A stretch of DNA of 10,625 nucleotides from an uncultured Clostridia bacterium (lineage in GTDB: Bacteria > Bacillota_A > Clostridia > Oscillospirales > Oscillospiraceae): the NCBI GenBank assembly GCA_946059285.1, contig CAMGMW010000028.1, forward strand, positions 1-10,625, in the 5' to 3' direction. Made by a program: the position numbers and the translations under genes. This document shows, piece after piece, positions 7,178 to 10,625 of the stretch (position 1 is the stretch's first letter; each line of letters starts with the position of its first letter). A model generated the notes under the pieces. It searched no databases. It saw nothing but the letters and a program-made list of their open reading frames with translations, and had not been told where the DNA came from.

Positions 7178-7927
7178 ATGGATTATCAAACGATGAATTC
7201 AAAAATAATAGACGCATGGTGTGATAGCGGATGGAAATGGGGTCAACCGGTATCACACCTAATCTATGAAAAAGCGCAAACCGGCGAATGGGGAGTGTAT
7301 CTGACACCAACAAAAATCGTTCCGCATGAGTGGTTCGGAAGTATAAAGGGGAAGCGACTGCTGGGATTAGCAAGTGGCGGTGGACAACAGATTCCTGTTT
7401 CTGCTGCTTTGGGAGCAAAGTGCACCGTTTTAGATTACTCTTCAAAGCAATGTGAAAGCGAAAGAAAAGTGGCCGAAAGAGAAGGCTACGATGTCGAGAT
7501 TATCCAAGCAGATATGTCGCAGAAGCTCCCTTTTGATGACGATACGTTTGATATCATTTTTCATCCGGTATCAAATTGCTATGTGGAGAAAGTTGAACCG
7601 ATTTTTCAAGAATGCTATCGCATCTTGAAGAAAGGCGGCGTGCTGCTTGGTGGATATGATATCGGTATCAATTATGTCTTTGATGCCGCCGAAGAAAGGT
7701 TGGAATACTCGTTACCGTTTAACCCTTTGAAAGACAAAAAAGCATACGAGGACTCTTTGAAAAATGATTGGGGGATTCAATTCTCACATACATTAGAAGA
7801 ACAAATCGGAGGACAATTAAAAGCGGGATTTCAACTAACACATTTATACGAGGACACAAACGGAGAAGGAAATTTACACGAGCACAACATACCTTCTTAT
7901 CTCGCAATTCGCTCAGTGAAACGTTAA
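7178..7927 (+). CDS. Class I SAM-dependent methyltransferase, substrate unknown
   Basis: Predicted 249-residue cytosolic methyltransferase. The SAM-binding Rossmann motif I reads LLGLASGGGQQ (61-71); the acidic residue at the end of strand 2 is Asp86 in TVLDYS; Asp112 in QADMSQKLPFDDDTFD marks motif II/post-I; DIIFHPVSNCY (125-135) is strand 4; and RILKKGGVLLGG (148-159) is the family loop before strand 5. The N-terminal part (WGQPVSH, GEWGVYLTP) looks like a substrate-facing cap; the substrate cannot be named. The frame is open back to a GTG at 7031, but that would run through the upstream terminator, so I chose ATG 7178 with AGGGAAG 10 nt upstream; ATG 7193 (MNSKII) is also possible. The gene is visibly AT-richer than its neighbours and has no obvious promoter. 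Low-level readthrough from rpsR is possible. Confidence 0.85.
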   Translation: MDYQTMNSKIIDAWCDSGWKWGQPVSHLIYEKAQTGEWGVYLTPTKIVPHEWFGSIKGKRLLGLASGGGQQIPVSAALGAKCTVLDYSSKQCESERKVAEREGYDVEIIQADMSQKLPFDDDTFDIIFHPVSNCYVEKVEPIFQECYRILKKGGVLLGGYDIGINYVFDAAEERLEYSLPFNPLKDKKAYEDSLKNDWGIQFSHTLEEQIGGQLKAGFQLTHLYEDTNGEGNLHEHNIPSYLAIRSVKR

Positions 7928-8006
7928 TTTTAATTCACCGGTGGGGGTTCCATCGGCGAGCCGTGTTAACAAGCGCTTCCGCCAGCAAGTTCAAAAAATG
8001 GTAAGA

Positions 8007-8058
8007 GCACCCCATCTCTTAGTACAAGTATATCATACTTGACTAAGAGATGGGGTGC
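8007..8058. repeat. Long near-perfect inverted repeat between convergent genes
   Basis: Arms 8007-8030 and 8036-8058 pair over 23 bp (17 bp, a single bulged A at 8024, then 6 bp) around a 5-nt loop. No T run follows on the plus strand. On the minus strand a T run comes only about 10 nt later (complement of 7993-7998), so it may serve poorly as the ahcY terminator. It could also be a dispersed palindromic repeat or a relic of a mobile element. Confidence 0.75.
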
Positions 8059-8071
8059 AGTTCGTAATCAT

Positions 8072-8105
8072 ACGGAGGGATACGGAATCGTCCCTCCGTT
8101 TCTTT
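8072..8105 (+). terminator. Rho-independent terminator downstream of the methyltransferase gene
   Basis: A perfect 9-bp stem (8072-8080 with 8091-8099) with a 10-nt loop is followed by TTCTTT. It faces the plus strand and is the likely end of methyltransferase transcripts; on the minus strand no T run follows the stem. Confidence 0.75.
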
Positions 8106-8112
8106 GATTTCG

Positions 8113-9351
8113 TCAGACGCCTTCCAAATAGGCACGCTGTTTTTCATTCAGCGTGTCAAACGTGCCGCCGAACGCTTTGAGCTTCAGCTCGGCGACGCGG
8201 CGGTCGATTTCCTCCGGAATCCGGTGGAGTTTCGTCTCCAACTGCCGGTGGTTTTTTGCGATGTATTCCGCGCCAAGCGCCTGCAGCGCAAAGGACATAT
8301 CCATGATTTCCATCGGATGCCCGTCTGCCGCCGCGATGTTGCACAATCCGCCATCGGCAACAACGGCGATGATCCTGCCGTCAGGCAGGCGGTAACCATC
8401 AAGATTGTGCCGCAGTTCTGTCTTTTCCACCGCCATTTTGGACAGTCCGTCCACATCGATCTCAATGTTAAAATGACCGGCGTTTGCCACGATCGCGCCG
8501 TCCTTCATCACCGCGAAATGCTCCGGGCGAATCACGTCGCAGCAGGCAGTTACCGTCACGAAAATGTCGCCCAGAGGCGCCGCTTCCTCCATGGACATGG
8601 CACGGTAGCCGTCCATGATCGCCAAAATCGACTTGACCGGATCTATCTCAGTCACGATAACCTGCGCGTTCAGTCCTCTGGCAATATGGGCGACGCCCCG
8701 TCCGCAATAGCCGTAGCCGGCGACAACCACGGTCTTACCGTTGATCTGCAGATTGGTCGTGCGCATAATGCCGTCCCATACGGTCTGACCGGTTCCGTAG
8801 GTGTTGTCAAAATAGCTCTTGCAGCGGGCATCGTTGACCGCCATGACGGGAAACGCCAGTTTCCCGCCGCGTTCCCAGCCGCGCAGCCGCTGCACGCCGG
8901 AGGTTGTTTCCTCACAGCCGCCGAGCACGCGGTCGGCATACGCTCTGCAATCGTCCAGCAGGAGGTTCATCAGCTCGGCGCCGTCATCGATCACGATGTC
9001 GGGATGGCAGGAAAGCGTCTGTTCCCACATGACCTTCATCTGTTTCCAGTCCGCGCCGTGAACGGCGTTGACGGTAATGCCGTCATCCACCAGCGCAGCG
9101 CATACGCTGTCCTGCGTGGAGAGCGGATTGGAGCCGGAAACATGAAGCTCCGCACCGCCGCGGACAAGTGTTTTCACCAGATACGCCGTTTTGGCCTCCA
9201 GGTGGATGGAAAGCGCAATTTTCATGCCTTTGAAGGGCTGTTCCCGCTCAAAGCGCTCGCCGATCGCATTGAGCACAGGCATATGCTGCGCGACCCAGTT
9301 GATGCGACGGTGTCCCTCGTCCCGAAGGGCGATATCCTTGATCATCGACAT
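8113..9351 (-). CDS. ahcY: S-adenosylhomocysteine hydrolase-family protein, short form
   Basis: Member of the NAD-dependent adenosylhomocysteinase family, which splits the S-adenosylhomocysteine left by methyltransferases into homocysteine and adenosine. The 412 residues fit the short Thermotoga/archaeal-like form. Seen: the substrate-domain segment SIHLEAKTA (48-56) and GSNPLSTQD (73-81); EETTSG (147-152); catalytic-type Lys178 and Asp182 in KSYFDN; the NAD fold AGYGYCGRG (211-219); and GHFNIEID (292-299). Compared with the mammalian and most bacterial enzymes, the Glu or Gln before the TA of the adenine pocket is Lys54, the Cys of the FDNxYGC motif is Thr187, and the protein stops after QRAYLEGV, without the terminal Lys/Tyr tail that reaches into the partner NAD site. 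Hydrolysis of a deaminated substrate is therefore an alternative. The ATG has GGAGG (9360-9364) at 8 nt spacing. It has its own promoter. Confidence 0.9.
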   Translation of the reverse strand: MSMIKDIALRDEGHRRINWVAQHMPVLNAIGERFEREQPFKGMKIALSIHLEAKTAYLVKTLVRGGAELHVSGSNPLSTQDSVCAALVDDGITVNAVHGADWKQMKVMWEQTLSCHPDIVIDDGAELMNLLLDDCRAYADRVLGGCEETTSGVQRLRGWERGGKLAFPVMAVNDARCKSYFDNTYGTGQTVWDGIMRTTNLQINGKTVVVAGYGYCGRGVAHIARGLNAQVIVTEIDPVKSILAIMDGYRAMSMEEAAPLGDIFVTVTACCDVIRPEHFAVMKDGAIVANAGHFNIEIDVDGLSKMAVEKTELRHNLDGYRLPDGRIIAVVADGGLCNIAAADGHPMEIMDMSFALQALGAEYIAKNHRQLETKLHRIPEEIDRRVAELKLKAFGGTFDTLNEKQRAYLEGV

Positions 9352-9549
9352 AGTATCTTCCTCCCGTTTGAAACTTCATGGGTTTTCAATCCGCCCGTCT
9401 GCCGTCCGGCTGCACATTACTGTGTGCTTTTTGTTATTATATCACACTTCTTTTTGCCTTCCAAGTATCAAAAATGCAAAATCTCGGCGGAGTGCCTGTG
9501 CTCTCTCAATCAGCGGGGGCCGCCGCGCAATGCCTGTATAACGTGAGCG
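9352..9549 (-). other. araC-ahcY intergenic region with ahcY leader
   Basis: From the predicted start (about 9429) to the ahcY ATG is a leader of about 78 nt. It contains only small stems, such as GCACA/TGTGC near its 5' end and TTGAAA/TTTCAA; no SAM or SAH riboswitch pattern was recognised. Between the araC stop and the ahcY -35 box the DNA is GC-rich. A CGGCGG/CCGCCG pair (9520-9525 with 9485-9490) followed on the minus strand by a T-rich stretch is a weak candidate for an araC terminator. Confidence 0.4.
9436..9464 (-). promoter_or_regulatory. Sigma-A promoter of ahcY
   Basis: On the minus strand TTGGAA (9459-9464) and a perfect TATAAT (9436-9441) are 17 nt apart, with a start point near 9429. 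This lies after the araC stop, so ahcY can be transcribed without the regulator gene. Confidence 0.8.
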
Positions 9550-10434
9550 TCAGTCGGTTATTCTTTTTACCGGTCGAAGTTCGATGTAGCCGCGCTCACC
9601 CCGCGGCTCAAGCTGGATGCGCGGATTCGCTTCGTCCCACGCATAGCCGATCACGGACGGGTCATAGCGATCCATGGCTTGCTGGACAGCCGCAATTGCC
9701 TCGCAGTAGTTTTCCTCCCGAAACGGCTCTCCCTGAAACATTAGATAGTCCGCTTCGGGCAATATGATGCTGTCAAAGCCCTCGGGAAGCGCGCCGCTGT
9801 AGTCAGCGTCAGCCTCCACGCCCTGTACATAGGTGGAGGTATTCGGCTTCTTGTAAGCTTCCGGCAGCCACAGGCATACCGGCTCTCCGCGAAGGGAATC
9901 CATGCTGGTGAGCAGTCCCCAGACATCGCAGCCTACTTCCTCACAGTAAGGAAAATAGTCCTCTGCTTTGATCCCGCGCTTAATGATCGCCATTCGCTTC
10001 GGTTTATGGATGATCTGAACGAATATGCTTTGTAAATTTTCCATGCTGACATTATCCTTTCTGAGTTCACGAAATTTTACGCCGTAGGGGATAAACAGCG
10101 TGATAGGAACCGGCTCTTTGGCATAGGTGCCCGGATTGACACCGAATTCACGAAAAAAAGCCCTGGTATAGCCATCGACGCTGCCGAAACCCAGATCCAG
10201 AGCGGCGTCAATGATGCGGCAGCTTTCTTTCTTCAGCCGAAGTGCCGAACGGGAAAGCCGCAGCCTGCGGATATACCCGGCCGGCGTCAGACCCGTATAC
10301 TGCCGAAACAGCCGGTAGGAATGCCACGGAGAAAAACAGGACACCCGCGCCAGCTCCGACAGTGTGATTTCTTCCTCCAGATGCCCTTCGATGTAATCCT
10401 GCATGCGTTGGACCGCCAGTATTTGCTCTTTCAC
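9550..10434 (-). CDS. AraC-family regulator with C-terminal GyrI-like effector domain
   Basis: Transcription regulator of 294 residues. The N-terminal part (about 5-105) is an AraC/XylS DNA-binding domain with two helix-turn-helix units: ITLSELARVSCFSPWHSYRLF (first, about 23-43) and the family signature region AALDLGFGSVDGYTRAF (77-93) followed by FREFGVNPGTY. The C-terminal part (about 128-294) resembles the GyrI-like/SOUL-type small-molecule binding domain found in Rob-like and multidrug-sensing regulators, ending in RGYIELRPVKRI. The DNA-binding part comes first, the order seen in Rob. The start is GTG at 10434, with an AAAGGGGGGA ribosome binding site just upstream; the ATG at residue 11 would cut the first helix. 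No transporter or resistance gene is in view, so its target and ligand are unknown. It may regulate itself. Confidence 0.9.
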   Translation of the reverse strand: MKEQILAVQRMQDYIEGHLEEEITLSELARVSCFSPWHSYRLFRQYTGLTPAGYIRRLRLSRSALRLKKESCRIIDAALDLGFGSVDGYTRAFFREFGVNPGTYAKEPVPITLFIPYGVKFRELRKDNVSMENLQSIFVQIIHKPKRMAIIKRGIKAEDYFPYCEEVGCDVWGLLTSMDSLRGEPVCLWLPEAYKKPNTSTYVQGVEADADYSGALPEGFDSIILPEADYLMFQGEPFREENYCEAIAAVQQAMDRYDPSVIGYAWDEANPRIQLEPRGERGYIELRPVKRITD

Positions 10435-10505
10435 CCCTTATCCCCCCTTTGCTGTGTTCATTATACCGTTTTCAGTGAAGCTTTCTCTCGACTTTTCTTG
10501 CTGAA

Positions 10506-10534
10506 ATGATAACATGGCAACCCCGTCTGTGCAA
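10506..10534 (-). promoter_or_regulatory. Candidate promoter of the AraC-family gene
   Basis: On the minus strand TTGCAC (10529-10534) and TATCAT (10506-10511, preceded by TGT) are 17 nt apart, with transcription starting near 10499. A second, perfect TATAAT occurs closer to the gene (10460-10465), but its -35 position is poor. Either or both could be used. Confidence 0.5.
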
Positions 10535-10544
10535 GAGGTGGTTC

Positions 10545-10587
10545 ATACCGGTATCTGATCAAAAGCTCTCATCGCTTTTGATCAGAT
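10545..10587. repeat. Palindrome and 14-bp inverted repeat upstream of the araC-type promoter
   Basis: The arms 10553-10566 and 10574-10587 are perfectly complementary over 14 bp with a 7-nt loop. The left arm shares two bases (10553-10554) with a 10-nt palindrome ATACCGGTAT (10545-10554). No T run follows on either strand, so it does not look like a terminator. It lies about 10 to 20 nt upstream of the candidate -35 box, a position suited to a regulator binding site. Positions 10588-10625 show no supported gene. Confidence 0.65.
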
Positions 10588-10625
10588 TCTGCATGGACGG
10601 CGCAATCTATGGCGGATGGGGTCTG

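Noticed and set aside
7928..8006. Possible tRNA or integrase attachment site after the methyltransferase
   Set aside because: A GGTTC-like stretch is present but no cloverleaf can be folded and no direct repeat flanking the cassette was found.
9352..9430. SAM or SAH riboswitch in the ahcY leader
   Set aside because: The leader has only short stems of 5-6 bp and lacks recognisable riboswitch core sequences; no pseudoknot pattern could be built by eye.
8104..9546. 480-codon plus-strand open frame opposite ahcY
   Set aside because: Antisense shadow of ahcY with low-complexity His/Arg-rich translation and no ribosome binding site.
10514..10558. 15-codon plus-strand frame (ATG GCA ACC ... TGA) near the right edge
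   Set aside because: No ribosome binding site, very short, and it overlaps the candidate araC promoter and palindrome.

Overview
The window reads as chromosomal core DNA from a fairly GC-rich Firmicute of the class Clostridia, probably an Oscillospiraceae-like gut anaerobe. This is inferred from the AAGGAGG-type ribosome binding sites, the sigma-A-like promoters, the rpsF-ssb-rpsR and hisS-aspS gene orders, and the protein styles. Genus cannot be named from the sequence alone. No tRNA, rRNA, CRISPR array, transposase or integrase is visible.

Layout. (1) Positions 1-232 are non-coding or hold only the tail of an unknown gene; they carry nested inverted repeats and then a strong terminator. 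(2) Positions 5773 down to 178 form one tight minus-strand unit: dapA, dapB, a small lipoprotein gene, hisS, aspS. It starts at a good promoter (5745-5773) and ends at the terminator at 172-208. Gaps are 0 to 42 nt and one junction is a 4-nt ATGA overlap. It joins the first two steps of the lysine/diaminopimelate branch to two aminoacyl-tRNA synthetases. (3) Divergently, the plus-strand operon rpsF-ssb-rpsR (ribosomal proteins S6 and S18 with single-stranded DNA-binding protein between them) starts at a near-consensus promoter (5843-5871). It has a structured leader that can cover the rpsF ribosome binding site, and ends at a perfect 16-bp terminator hairpin (7080-7131). (4) Positions 7178-7927 hold an AT-richer SAM-dependent methyltransferase gene, sitting alone between that terminator and two further hairpins (8007-8058 and 8072-8105). 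It looks like a cassette acquired later than its neighbours. (5) On the minus strand, an AraC-family regulator with a C-terminal GyrI-like domain (10434-9550) is followed by a S-adenosylhomocysteine hydrolase-family gene (9351-8113) with its own consensus promoter.

The genes are mostly housekeeping: lysine and cell-wall precursor synthesis, tRNA charging, ribosome assembly, replication, and the SAM cycle. The points most worth following up are: the hydrolase, which lacks the usual adenine-recognising Glu and the C-terminal Lys/Tyr tail; the structured rpsF leader; the lipoprotein locked into the dap-hisS-aspS unit; and several long inverted repeats that the genes do not explain.
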